From Oxalobacteraceae bacterium UBA6018 (GTDB taxonomy: Bacteria > Pseudomonadota > Gammaproteobacteria > Burkholderiales > Burkholderiaceae_D): 58,883 nt of DNA. Positions 32,878 through 42,284 of the stretch are shown one piece after another (within the stretch, counting starts at the first letter, position 1; each line of letters begins with the position of its first letter). The stretch is taken from positions 318 through 59,200 of the forward strand of contig DIZW01000095.1 in assembly GCA_002428015.1 (NCBI GenBank), written 5' to 3'. The position numbers were made by a program, and so were the translations under genes. Below the pieces are notes generated by a model. It worked only from the letters and a program-made list of their open reading frames with translations, had not been told where the DNA came from and made no database searches.

Positions 32878-34573
32878 ATGGACGAGCGGGTATGGGTCAG
32901 CAGCTACGCACCGGGGGTGCCGGCCACGGCCGACGTGACGGCCTATCCTTCGCTCGCGCACCTGTTCGCCAGCGCCGTGGCACGCTACCGCGCGCTGCCG
33001 GCCTTCACCCAACTGGGCACGACGCTGAACTACGGCGATGTCGAACAGCTCAGCGCCGACGTGGCCGGCTTCCTGCAGAACGACCTGGGCATGGTGCGCG
33101 GCGAGCACGTTGGCCATCATGCTGCCCAACGTGCTGCAGTACCCGGTGGTGCTGTTCGGCGCCTTCCTGGCCGGCCTGACGGTGGTCAACGTCAATCCCA
33201 TGTTCACCACGCGCGAACTGCGCCGGCAACTGCTGGACGCCGGCGCGCGCGACATCGTGGTGCTGGAAAATTTCGCCCACACGGTCGAACAGGTCGTGGC
33301 GGACTGCCATCTGCGCGCCGTCGTCACCTGCCGCCTGGGCGACCTGCTGACGCCGCCCCTGTCCGTCATCGCCAACTTCACGGCACGCCATGTACGCCAC
33401 CTGGTGCCGCGCTGGACGATCGCGGGCGCGCTGCCGTTCACGCGCGTCATGGACTGCCGCCGCGGCCACGACCTGGCGCCGGCGCCGCTGGGGCCGGACG
33501 ATATCGCCTTCATCCAGTACACCAGCGGCACCACGGGCGTGCCCAAGGGCGTGGTGCTCACCCATGCGAACGTGGTGGCCAACGTCCGCCAGAACAACCT
33601 GTGGTCGGGCCAGCAGGTGCATGAACGCGTGGAAACCGTGATCACGCCGCTGCCGCTGTACCACGTGCTATCGCTGATGGTGAACCGGCTCGGCTATTTC
33701 AACTTTGGCGCACGCAACATCCTCGTGACCGACCCGCGCGATATCGCCGGCCTGGTGCGGACCCTGCGGCGCCACCGGGTGACGGTGATCATCGGCGTCA
33801 ACACCTTGTACCAGGCGCTGCTGGACGCCCCCGGCTTCGGCGCGCTCGACTGGCGTCCCCTGCGCTGCGCGGTGGCCGGCGGCGCCGCCGTGCAAGCGTC
33901 GGTGGCGGCGCGCTGGAAGGCGGCCACCGGGGTGGCGCTGGTGGAGGGCTACGGCCTGACCGAGGCGGGCGTGCTCACCTGCAACCGGCTCGACAGCGAC
34001 AGCTGGAGCGGCGACGTCGGCCTGCCCTACCCGTCCACCAAGATCAGCGTGCGCGACGAGGCCGGTGCCGCGCTGCCCTGCGGCACGGTGGGCGAGATCT
34101 GCGCGCGCGGCCCGCAGGTGATGCGCGGCTACTGGCAGCGCCCGGCCGAGACCGCCGCCGCCTTCACCGCCGACGGCTGCCTGCGCACGGGCGACCTGGG
34201 CACGCTCGACGGCGCCGGGCGCCTGCGCGTGGTGGACCGCAAGAAAGACATGATCGTGGTGTCCGGCTTCAAGGTCTATCCGGCCGAGCTCGACGAGGTG
34301 GTGGCCCTGCATCCGGGCGTGGCCGAGGCCGCCGCCGTGGGGGTACCGGACCCGCGCTCGGGCCAGGCCGTCAAGCTGATCGTGGTCAGGAAAGACCCCG
34401 CGCTCGACGCCGCCACGCTGCTGGCGTATTGCCGCCAGAAGCTGACTACCTACAAATGCCCGAAATACATCGAGTTCCGCGACGCGCTGCCCAAGTCCGC
34501 GCTCGGCAAGGTGCTGCGCAACGTCCTGAGGGACACGTCGGCGGCGCCCCCAGGCTTGGCCACGCCCGCGTAG
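32878..34573 (+). pseudogene. fadD: Long-chain acyl-CoA synthetase with a one-base frameshift
   Basis: Two overlapping frames encode one AMP-dependent synthetase. The first (from ATG 32878) reads MDERVWVSSYAPGVPAT up to LGMVRGEHV, then loses similarity. The second continues in register with AIMLPNVLQYPVVLFGAFLAGLTVVNVNPMFTTREL, the typical FadD sequence. The break is at GTTGGCC near 33109-33113, where one extra T separates the two frames. Downstream motifs are intact: YTSGTTGVPKG (AMP binding), EGYGLTEAG, RTGDLGTLDGAG, DRKKDMIVVSGFKVYPAELDEV and KSALGKVLRNVL. About 565 residues would be restored by deleting that base. Either the gene is inactive or this is a sequencing error. Confidence 0.85.
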
Positions 34574-34608
34574 CGCGCGTGGCAAATCAAGGAACAGGCA
34601 GCGCGCCG

Positions 34609-37236
34609 CTAGCGGGGCGTGCCGTCCGCGTGCGAGCGCAGCAGCGAGACCTCGAACGCGGCGGCGCACAGCGGCTGGCCGAACAGAAAGCCCTGCAGGT
34701 AGTCGCAGTGACGCTCGGCCAGCCAGTCGCGCTGGGCGGCGGACTCGACCCCTTCGGCGATGACTTTCAGGCCCAGCTTGTGCGCCATCACGATGATGGT
34801 TTCGGTGATGGTGGCGCTGGTGCGGTCGTGCATCATCTCGGCGACGAAGCTACGGTCGATCTTGAGATAGTCGATGTCGAGCCGCTTGAGATAGGTCATC
34901 GAGGAATAGCCGGTGCCGAAGTCGTCGATCGACACCTCCATGCCGCCGTGCTGGAGCGCGTGCAGGCGGTCGAAGACGGCGTCCGACACGTTGAGCAGGA
35001 CGCCCTCGGTGATTTCGACCGCGATGCTGTTGTGCGGCAGCTTGCAGTCGGCCAGGTGGCGCGACCAGTCGAGCGAGTCGGCATGGGGCTGGAACTGCAC
35101 CGGCGACTTGTTGATGCTGATCTGGAACTGGCGCCCCAGCATCGCGCTCCAGCGCCGGGACCACTGCACGGCCTGGCGGAACACCCAGTCGCCGATCTCG
35201 TGAATCAAGCCGGTTTCCTCGGCGATCTCGATGAATTCGCTGGGCAGGACCAAGTCGCCAGCGCGGCGCCAGCGCAGCAGGGCCTCCGCCTTGTGCACCG
35301 GGCCGGCGCCGGCCGGGAGGATGGGCTGGAAGAAGAGTTCGAACTGGTCCTCGGCCAGCGCGCCGCGCAGGTCGCTGGTGAGCTTGAGCCGGTGCATGGC
35401 CGCCACCTGCATGGCCGGCTCGAAGAAGGTCAGCTGGTTGCGCCCGCCGCTCTTGGCCCGGTACATGGCCTGGTCGGCGTTGCGCATCAAGTCCTCGGGC
35501 GCGCGCGCGTCGCCGGGATAGAGGGCGATGCCGATGCTGGCCGATACGTAGGCCTGCTCTATGCCGAGCTGGAACGGCATGCGCAGCACGTCGAGGATGT
35601 GCTCGGCCGCAAGTTCGATATGCTCGAGTTCGCTGGTATCGGCGAGGATCACGGTGAATTCGTCCCCCCCCAGCCGCGCCACCGTGTCCACGCCGCCCAC
35701 GCAGGCGACGATGCGGCGCGCGGCCTGCACCAGCAGGGCGTCGCCGGCGTCGTGGCCGAGCAGGTCGTTGACCTCCTTGAAGCGGTCCAGGTCGATGAAC
35801 AGCAGGGCGATCCGGTGCGGCGCGCCGCGCGCGTGCTTCATCTCCTGCTCCAGGCGGTCGCGGAACAGCACGCGGTTGGGCAGGCCGGTCAGGGCGTCGT
35901 AATGGGCGCGCTGCTCGAGCCGCTCGTTGAACTGGCGGATCGTGTGCTCGATGCGCTTGCGCTCGGAAATGTCGGCCGTGAAGCCGTGCCAGGCGATCAC
36001 GCCGTCGGGGCCGCGGGTGGGGCGGGCGTTGAGTTCGTGCCAGCGCAGGCCCTTGTTCGGCAGCAGCACGCGGTACTCGACGTGCCAGGGCGCCAGGTCG
36101 CGCGCGGCCAGGCGCAGGCGGCGCGCGATGCGGGCCAGGTCGGCGCGCACGATGCGGCTGCGCAAATACTGGATGTCACGCTCGATCTGCTCGGGCGAGA
36201 ATTCGAACATGTCGCTGGCCATGCTGCTGATGAAGGAACAGGACAGCCTGCCATCGGCGCCCATGAGGATCTCGAACAGCGCGCCGGGGACCTGCTGGGT
36301 CAGCTTGGTGAACAGCTCGTGGGTCCGCTGCAGTTCCTGGCGCAGCGCGCGCTCCTCGGTGACGTCGATCAAGGTGCCCACCACCCGCAGGGGCCGCCCT
36401 TCGGTGTCGCGCGCCACGACCCGGCCGCGGGCACGGATCCACAGGTAGCGCCCGGAGCTGTGGCGCACGCGCTGCTCGTGGACGCGCACGCCCTCGCCCG
36501 AGCTCAGGAAATCGTCGACGAACGCGCGGCTGCCGGCCACGTCGTCCGGATGCACCAGGCTCCGCCAGAACGCGGCCGTCCGCGGGGTGTCGCCGACCAG
36601 GCCCAGGATGGCGCGCCCGCGCGGCGAAACAATCAACTGCTCTTGCCGGAGGTCCCAGTCCCACACGCCCTTGCCGGCGCTCTCGAGCGCGATGCTGAGC
36701 CGCTCCTCGCTGGCACGCAGGTCGGCGTCGAGGCGGGCCTGGTCGTCCAGCGCGCCTTCGAGCTGGCGGTTGACCAGGCGCAGCACCTCCTCGGTCGCCT
36801 TGAGCGCGGTGATGTCGTGCACGGTGCCGACCAGGTCGGTGCATTCGCCGGCCGCGTCGAACACCGGGCTGACCGAGACGTCGCCGACTTTCTTGCCGGC
36901 CGGGTAGTGCGTCACCTCTTCCCAGTGCACGGTGGCGCGCCGCGCGATCGCCTCGCGGAAGTGCTCGCGCGCCAGCGACCACGACTCCTCGGGGATGACC
37001 TCCTGCACCAGCTTGCCCACGACCTGGTCGCGGCGCAGGCCGGTGGTGTCGAAGAAGGCGCGATTGGCCGACACGAAGTGGAACTGGCCGTCCGCGTCAC
37101 GCGCCAGGTGGTAGACGATCTCCTTCAGGTTGGCGTACAACAGCTGCCATTCGGTCCGGCGGCCGCGCCCGCAGTGGCGCCCATGCCCATGCGGACGCCA
37201 ACGCTTAAAGGTGCCGGCCTCGCTTGTGGTGACCAT
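34609..37236 (-). CDS. Multi-PAS GGDEF-EAL cyclic di-GMP protein
   Basis: 875 residues from the ATG at 37236 (GAGAAG about 5 bases upstream); in-frame ATGs further out exist and cannot be excluded. Three PAS/PAC modules are visible: VSANRAFFDTTGLRRDQVVG with GTVHDITALK; WDWDLRQEQLIVSPRGRAILG with RVVGTLIDVTEERAL; and one ending AWHGFTADISERKR. Then a GGDEF domain has an intact LGGDEFTV near residue 522, and an EAL domain has HKAEALLRW near residue 650, DDFGTGYSS and EGVES. Both cyclase and phosphodiesterase sites look complete, so the net activity depends on sensory input. It faces the acyl-CoA synthetase gene convergently, 35 bases away. Confidence 0.9.
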   Translation of the reverse strand: MVTTSEAGTFKRWRPHGHGRHCGRGRRTEWQLLYANLKEIVYHLARDADGQFHFVSANRAFFDTTGLRRDQVVGKLVQEVIPEESWSLAREHFREAIARRATVHWEEVTHYPAGKKVGDVSVSPVFDAAGECTDLVGTVHDITALKATEEVLRLVNRQLEGALDDQARLDADLRASEERLSIALESAGKGVWDWDLRQEQLIVSPRGRAILGLVGDTPRTAAFWRSLVHPDDVAGSRAFVDDFLSSGEGVRVHEQRVRHSSGRYLWIRARGRVVARDTEGRPLRVVGTLIDVTEERALRQELQRTHELFTKLTQQVPGALFEILMGADGRLSCSFISSMASDMFEFSPEQIERDIQYLRSRIVRADLARIARRLRLAARDLAPWHVEYRVLLPNKGLRWHELNARPTRGPDGVIAWHGFTADISERKRIEHTIRQFNERLEQRAHYDALTGLPNRVLFRDRLEQEMKHARGAPHRIALLFIDLDRFKEVNDLLGHDAGDALLVQAARRIVACVGGVDTVARLGGDEFTVILADTSELEHIELAAEHILDVLRMPFQLGIEQAYVSASIGIALYPGDARAPEDLMRNADQAMYRAKSGGRNQLTFFEPAMQVAAMHRLKLTSDLRGALAEDQFELFFQPILPAGAGPVHKAEALLRWRRAGDLVLPSEFIEIAEETGLIHEIGDWVFRQAVQWSRRWSAMLGRQFQISINKSPVQFQPHADSLDWSRHLADCKLPHNSIAVEITEGVLLNVSDAVFDRLHALQHGGMEVSIDDFGTGYSSMTYLKRLDIDYLKIDRSFVAEMMHDRTSATITETIIVMAHKLGLKVIAEGVESAAQRDWLAERHCDYLQGFLFGQPLCAAAFEVSLLRSHADGTPR

Positions 37237-37467
37237 TCCTGCTTCTCTCGGACCCGCCGGTGGGTGGCGAAAACGGTTGCCCGCCATGCCACATACGACC
37301 GGTCCGCCGCGCGTAAGTTCCGCCCGGCGGCCCGGCTGCTTGTCCGGTTCGGTCCGGGCCGCGGCGCCGCGGGCGCACGCGTGCGGGCCAGTGTCCACGC
37401 TGGCAAGCGCGCGCGCGGCGGCGGAGCCGGGCATGCCGGCCACGCGCCGCGTCTTACTGCCGGCCGG

Positions 37468-39132
37468 TCAAGGCGTCTTGATGAAGTCCACCGCGTCGTA
37501 GGAGTAGCCGGGGCTCAGGAAGCCGGTGCCGGCGGTGCCGCTGACCGGGAAGATGGTCAGCACGTTCTGGCCGACGACCAGCTCCGAGGCCGGCACCGTG
37601 TACACGAAGCTGGCGTTGTTGCCGCGATAGGTGCCGACCGTGATGCTGCGGCTTTTCGGCTGGCTCGACGCGGCGGGAATGGCCGAGGTCCAGCCGTTGA
37701 TGCGCACCTGTGGACGGGCGCCGTTATAGGCGGCGGTGATGCCGATGCGCAACTGATAGGTGGACGCGGCGGACAGCTGGGACGCGCGCAGGTTGAAGCG
37801 CACGTTCATGTTGCCGTTCACGTCTTTCCACTGGTAGGCCGGGAAGCCGGTCGCCGCGGTCGAGCTGCCGACCAGGTAGTCGGCCGGGGTCCAGTAGCTC
37901 ACGCGCACGTCGGACGGGTGCATCGCATTGACCTTGTCGGCGTTCAGGAACTCCTTGGGCGAACCGTCCCAGTCGCCGATGCGCCACAGCGGCGCCGTCT
38001 TGCTCGGGTCAGCAACGATGGCCACGCTGGCCAGCGCCGTGGTGGCGCCGGCGCTGACGGTGACCTGGCGCTGGTCGACCGCCAGCTCGTTCTTGTACAC
38101 CGTCATGGTGTAGGTGCCGGGCTTGATGCCGCCCTTGCTCATGTGGCCGTCGGCGGCGTCGGCCCCGGCCCAGTATTGGGCGCCGGCGTTGGCGAAGCCG
38201 ACCATGTAAGGGTAGTGGCTGTCGCGCCCGGCAATGCCGGCCAGGCTGACGGCGCCGCGGCCGGACGGGCCCACGTAGCCGACCAGGCCCATGTTGCCGA
38301 CCCAGCTCATGTCGGGCATGGCCGGCACGCCGCCGTTGGTGAACACCAGCGCGTAGGGACCGTGGAAGCCCATGCGGAACGGCTCGGTCTGGTTGTGGCC
38401 GGAATTGAGGTAGTTGTACAGCTCGGTGTCGCCGCCGCTCTGGTTCATGATGTCGCGGTAGAACGGCCCGCCGGAACTACCCTCGCGATTGTCGTAGGCC
38501 ATGAAGACGCCGACGTTGTTGCCGGTCACGCCGCGCAGGCCCAGCTCAAAGTTACGGTCGTTGCCGTAGTATTTGGAACGGGTCTCGCCGCCGGCGGTGC
38601 CGAACACATCCGAGCTTTCGACCGTGTGGTCGGTGTCGCGCAGGTTCGACTGGGGCGGCACGCCGGTCAGCAGGCTGCCGTTCAGGCGCGTGATCCAGCG
38701 AAATTCGCCGACCGAGGGTTCGGCGTCGATATAGGTGCCCATGTAGATGGTGTTGTCGTTGCGCTGAACGATGTAATAGTGGTACAGGCCGCCCGTGTTC
38801 ACGGTCACCTTGATGTGGTCGGCGTCGACGTTCTCCGCCCCCACCGCCACGGCCGTCACGTTGGTGTATAGGCCGCTAAAGCCGCTGGCGATGTGCGAGC
38901 CCTTGGTCTGGCCCTGCAGTTCGACGCCGTTGTAGACCAGGCTGGCGATGTCGCCGATGCCGGCGCGGCTGGTCTTGACGCGGTTGACCTTGAACACCAG
39001 GCCGCCGCCGGTGTCGACGGTGTAGTCGTTGCTCGATGCGGTCACGCCGAACGCGGCCATGGCCTGGCACGACACGCCGGCCAGCGCGGAAAACAGCGCG
39101 CAGCCGGTCAACAGCGTTTTGTAATTGCTCAT
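37468..39132 (-). CDS. Rhamnogalacturonan lyase (PL4-like), secreted
   Basis: 554 residues. A signal segment (LTGCALFSALAGVSCQAMAAFGV) targets it to the outside. The N-terminal catalytic domain has a beta-rich supersandwich pattern (YTVDTGGGLVFKVN, GLYHYYIVQRNDNTIYMGTYIDAEPSVGEFRWITRL, FELGLRGVTGNNVGVFMAY). A fibronectin-like middle domain (GIKPGTYTMTVYKNELAVDQRQVTVSAG) precedes a CBM-like C-terminal domain (VRFNLRASQLSAASTYQLRIGITAAYNGARPQVRINGW). This three-domain order is that of PL4 lyases, which cleave the rhamnogalacturonan-I backbone of pectin. It may belong to the same regulon as the acetylesterase at 58003, but no matching operator was found here. Confidence 0.85.
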   Translation of the reverse strand: MSNYKTLLTGCALFSALAGVSCQAMAAFGVTASSNDYTVDTGGGLVFKVNRVKTSRAGIGDIASLVYNGVELQGQTKGSHIASGFSGLYTNVTAVAVGAENVDADHIKVTVNTGGLYHYYIVQRNDNTIYMGTYIDAEPSVGEFRWITRLNGSLLTGVPPQSNLRDTDHTVESSDVFGTAGGETRSKYYGNDRNFELGLRGVTGNNVGVFMAYDNREGSSGGPFYRDIMNQSGGDTELYNYLNSGHNQTEPFRMGFHGPYALVFTNGGVPAMPDMSWVGNMGLVGYVGPSGRGAVSLAGIAGRDSHYPYMVGFANAGAQYWAGADAADGHMSKGGIKPGTYTMTVYKNELAVDQRQVTVSAGATTALASVAIVADPSKTAPLWRIGDWDGSPKEFLNADKVNAMHPSDVRVSYWTPADYLVGSSTAATGFPAYQWKDVNGNMNVRFNLRASQLSAASTYQLRIGITAAYNGARPQVRINGWTSAIPAASSQPKSRSITVGTYRGNNASFVYTVPASELVVGQNVLTIFPVSGTAGTGFLSPGYSYDAVDFIKTP

Positions 39133-39345
39133 GTGGTCTCCTCGATTGTTTTAATTGGGGTCGCTTGCCCGGCGCGGCGGGCGAAAGGCAGATCGAGAGT
39201 ACGCGCAAAACGATGCAGGATTAAATCGAGTTGTTGATTATTTATCAGCACGCGGGGCGCGTTGCCGGACGCGCGCGAGGCCGCCGCCAGTCGTCCAAGA
39301 AAGCAGGCCGAATCATCTGTTGCTGCGTTGTCAGGCAACGGACAG

Positions 39346-39418
39346 GATGGCGGAACTAGCCGCCGAAGGGGATAGCGGAATAGCCGCCGAAGGCGATGGC
39401 GGAACTAGCCGCCGAAGG
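39346..39418. repeat. Three tandem hairpin units at the regulator's 3' end
   Basis: Three near-identical units of 23-24 bases, each ending GCCGCCGAAGG, sit at 39346-39369, 39371-39393 and 39395-39418. The third includes the stop codon and last codons (AFGG) of the regulator gene. Each unit contains an inverted repeat (GGCGG-AACTAG-CCGCC, with a shorter GCGG-AATAG-CCGC in the middle unit), so the RNA would form three consecutive small stem-loops. The array follows the regulator stop and precedes the rhamnogalacturonan lyase start on the same strand. Confidence 0.85.
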
Positions 39419-40475
39419 CTTGCTCCAGCGATAGTATCTTGCCGGTCTCGGCGGCGTCGTAGCCGGTCAACGCGTCGACGCTGGCGTGATACGACGGCAG
39501 GTGCAGCTGGGCCAGCAGGTCGCTCAGCAGCGGGTCCTCCAGGGCGTCGCGGCGCAAGGCGAAGAAATAGCGCTCGCGCACCAGGGCGATGAAGTCGAGC
39601 TGGAAGCGCTGCGCCGCCGTGCCCACCCCCAGGCCCACGTCGGCCATGTCGCTGGCGATGTAGGCGGCCACCGCCGAGTGGGTGAATTCGGCGTTGTTGA
39701 AGCCGTTGATGGCGGTGGGGGCCAGGCCGGCGGCGGAAAGCATCAGCTCGAACAGCATGCGCGTGCCCGACCCGGCCTGGCGGTTGACGAAACGCACTTC
39801 GGGACGGGCCAGGTCGGCCAGGCTGGAAATGCGGAGCGGATTGCCGGGCGCGACGAACAGGCCCTGCTCGCGCACCGCCAGATGGATCAGGCAGTGCTCA
39901 TCGGGGTCGAGCCAGCGCGCGTACCAGGCCACCGAGGCCGCCTCGAACTGCCCCAGCGGCACGTGGAAGCCGGCCAGGTCGCATTCGCGGCGCGCGAGCC
40001 CGGCCACGGCGTCGGTGCTATTACGGTAGCGTAACTCGATCGGCATGGCGATCTTGTTCAGTTGCACCATCAGCGCGGCCACCGCGAAACCGTGGCTGGC
40101 GTCCATGCGGATCATCGGCAGCCGCGGCGCGGCCATCTTGCCCAGTTCCGCTTCCAGCTCCGAGGCCAGGCTGTCCAGTGTGGGAGAGAGGCGGGCGGCG
40201 ATGCGGCGGTCGGCCCAGACCAGCTTTTCCGCCAGCGGCGTGAGCCGGGTGCCGCGCCCGCGCCCGGTCTCGAGCAGGGCGCCGCCGAACTGGCGCTCGG
40301 CGTCGCGCAACAAGCCCCAGGCGTAGCGGTATGATAGCTTGACCGTCTTGGCGGCCTGCGCGATCGAGCCACTGTCCTGGACAGCCAGTAGCAAGCCCAG
40401 CAGCAATGACATGTCCAGCGCCGGCTCGGCGTTGAAACTGATTTCCCAGTGGGGACGGATCTGCACGCGCAGCAT
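39405..40475 (-). CDS. LysR/ModE-type HTH with periplasmic-binding-like sensor
   Basis: 356 residues. The N-terminal 110 residues are a ModE-like winged HTH: LLLGLLLAVQDSGSIAQAAKTVKLSYRYAWGLLRDAERQFGGALLETGRGRGTRLTPLAEKLVW. The rest is a type-II periplasmic-binding-like domain: ELRYRNSTDAVAGLARRECDLAGFHVPLG, FVNRQAGSGTRMLFELML, and DMADVGLGVGTAAQ. Such one-component regulators sense molybdate, tungstate or other small anions. It is divergent from the formate transporter and FDH cluster across 123 bases, so it probably controls these. A perfect 6-3-6 palindrome lies 7 bases upstream of its start codon. Confidence 0.8.
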   Translation of the reverse strand: MLRVQIRPHWEISFNAEPALDMSLLLGLLLAVQDSGSIAQAAKTVKLSYRYAWGLLRDAERQFGGALLETGRGRGTRLTPLAEKLVWADRRIAARLSPTLDSLASELEAELGKMAAPRLPMIRMDASHGFAVAALMVQLNKIAMPIELRYRNSTDAVAGLARRECDLAGFHVPLGQFEAASVAWYARWLDPDEHCLIHLAVREQGLFVAPGNPLRISSLADLARPEVRFVNRQAGSGTRMLFELMLSAAGLAPTAINGFNNAEFTHSAVAAYIASDMADVGLGVGTAAQRFQLDFIALVRERYFFALRRDALEDPLLSDLLAQLHLPSYHASVDALTGYDAAETGKILSLEQAFGG

Positions 40476-40481
40476 ATGCTA

Positions 40482-40496
40482 AAAATAGCCTATTTT
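40482..40496. promoter_or_regulatory. AAAATA-GCC-TATTTT palindrome at the FDH regulator promoter
   Basis: A perfect inverted repeat spans 40482-40496, seven bases upstream of the ATG of the ModE-like regulator. Binding would block that gene's transcription or translation start region, so autoregulation is likely. It lies about 100 bases before the divergent transporter gene. It does not match the classical ModE box as far as I can tell. Confidence 0.5.
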
Positions 40497-40598
40497 CTAT
40501 CCAAGTTGCACCATGGCACTCTCAATTGCTGCCTCATAGGCAGTCACCCATGTGTACAACGCATGTTGTGAATAATCAATAGAATCAAGGTGGAGACA

Positions 40599-42236
40599 AT
40601 GACAATCTTTCACATGCTGGACAAAGAGCGCACCATCGCCGGTCCCGGGTTCAACCGCTGGCTGGTTCCCCCGGCGGCGCTCGCCATTCACCTGTGCATC
40701 GGCATGGCCTACGGCTTTTCGGTGTTCTGGCTGCCGCTGTCGCGCGCGCTGGGTATCAAGGAACCCTTGGCCTGCCCTGCCGACATGAACCTGCTGCAGG
40801 AGTTGTTTACGACAAACTGCGATTGGAAGATCGCCTCGCTGGGCTGGATGTACACCCTGTTCTTCGTCTTCCTGGGTATCTCGGCCTCGCTGTTCGGCGG
40901 CTGGCTGGAACACGCCGGTCCGCGCAAGGCCGGCGTGGTGTCGGCCCTGTGCTGGTGCGGCGGCCTGGTGATCTCGGCCATCGGCGTGCGCCAGCACCAG
41001 ATGTGGATGATGTGGCTGGGCTCCGGCGTGATCGGCGGCATCGGCCTCGGCCTGGGCTACATCTCGCCCGTGTCCACCCTGATCAAATGGTTCCCCGACC
41101 GGCGCGGCATGGCCACCGGCATGGCCATCATGGGCTTCGGCGGCGGCGCCGTGATCGGCGCGCCCCTGGCCACCGCCCTGATGAAGCACTTCGCCGCCCC
41201 CGACTCGGTCGGCGTGTGGCAGACCTTCCTGTGCATGGCGGCCATCTACTTCGTCTTCATGCTGTCGGGCGCGCTGGCGTACCGGGTGCCGGCGGCGGGC
41301 TGGAAGCCGGCCGGCTGGACGCCGCCCCAGGTCAAGGACGCCAACGCCATGGTCACCACGCGCCACGTGCACGTCAAGCGGGTCTGGTCGATTCCCCAGT
41401 TCTGGCTGCTGTGGGGCGTGCTGTGCCTGAACGTCACGGCCGGCATCGGCATCCTCGGCATGGCCTCGCCCCTGCTGCAAGAGATTTTCGCCGGCCGCCT
41501 GATCGGGGTGGACCTCGCCTTCAACGCCTTGAGCTTGGCGCAGAAAGCCCAGACCGCCGCAGTGGCGGCCAGCTTCCTCGGCCTGCTGTCGCTGTTTAAC
41601 ATCGGCGGGCGCTTCGTGTGGGCCTCGTGCTCGGACTTCATCGGCCGCAAGGCGACCTATTTCGTGTTCCTGGTGCTCGGGCTGGTGCTGTACGCGTCTA
41701 TCCCCACCATGGCGCACAAGCACAGCCTGGGCCTGTTCGTCGCCTCGTTCTGTATTATCCTGTCGATGTACGGCGGCAGTTTCTCGACCATTCCGGCCTA
41801 CCTGGCAGATCTGTTCGGTACCCAGATGGTGGGCGCCATCCACGGCCGTATCCTGACCGCATGGGCCGCGGCGGGGGTGTTCGGTCCGGTGCTGGTCAAT
41901 TACATCCGCGAGTACCAGATCGCCGCTGGCGTTCCGAAGGCGCAGGCATATGATGTCACCATGTACGTGCTGGCCGCGCTGATCGGGGCCGGACTGCTGT
42001 GTAACCTCATGGTGCGCCCGCTCGCCGACAAGTATTTTATGTCCGAGGCCGAGCTGGCCAACGAGAGGAAGCTGGCGCACGACCGCGACCTGGCCTCGAT
42101 CACCGGAAACGGCGCGGCGAGTGGCGGCGGTGCCTCCAGCCCGGCCGTGGCGGTGTTCGCCTGGGCCGCGGTCGGCATACCGCTGGCCATCGGCATCTGG
42201 CTCACCTTGCAGAAGGCGGTCGTGTTCTTCAAGTGA
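40599..42236 (+). CDS. Oxalate/formate-type MFS transporter (OFA family)
   Basis: 545 residues, start at ATG 40599 with AAGGTGGAG upstream. About twelve transmembrane helices. Features of the OFA family are FNRWLVPPAALAIHLCIGMAYGFSVFWLPLSRALG at the N-terminus, the loop PVSTLIKWFPDRRGMATGMAIMGFGGGA and RFVWASCSDFIGRKATYFVF. A cysteine-bearing loop (ACPADMNLLQELFTTNCDWKI) between TM1 and TM2 is present. The family exchanges oxalate, formate or other small carboxylates. Its place in front of a formate dehydrogenase makes formate uptake most likely. Confidence 0.85.
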   Translation: MTIFHMLDKERTIAGPGFNRWLVPPAALAIHLCIGMAYGFSVFWLPLSRALGIKEPLACPADMNLLQELFTTNCDWKIASLGWMYTLFFVFLGISASLFGGWLEHAGPRKAGVVSALCWCGGLVISAIGVRQHQMWMMWLGSGVIGGIGLGLGYISPVSTLIKWFPDRRGMATGMAIMGFGGGAVIGAPLATALMKHFAAPDSVGVWQTFLCMAAIYFVFMLSGALAYRVPAAGWKPAGWTPPQVKDANAMVTTRHVHVKRVWSIPQFWLLWGVLCLNVTAGIGILGMASPLLQEIFAGRLIGVDLAFNALSLAQKAQTAAVAASFLGLLSLFNIGGRFVWASCSDFIGRKATYFVFLVLGLVLYASIPTMAHKHSLGLFVASFCIILSMYGGSFSTIPAYLADLFGTQMVGAIHGRILTAWAAAGVFGPVLVNYIREYQIAAGVPKAQAYDVTMYVLAALIGAGLLCNLMVRPLADKYFMSEAELANERKLAHDRDLASITGNGAASGGGASSPAVAVFAWAAVGIPLAIGIWLTLQKAVVFFK

Positions 42237-42284
42237 GGCGGCGGCACGCCGCGGAGATAAAATTCGTATGATCTCAGGACAACC

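Noticed and set aside
34429..38871. Very long open frame (about 1480 codons) on the plus strand
   Set aside because: It runs antisense to the GGDEF-EAL and PL4 genes. Its translation is low-complexity Arg/Ala/Gly/Val-rich text without domains, a typical shadow in GC-rich DNA.
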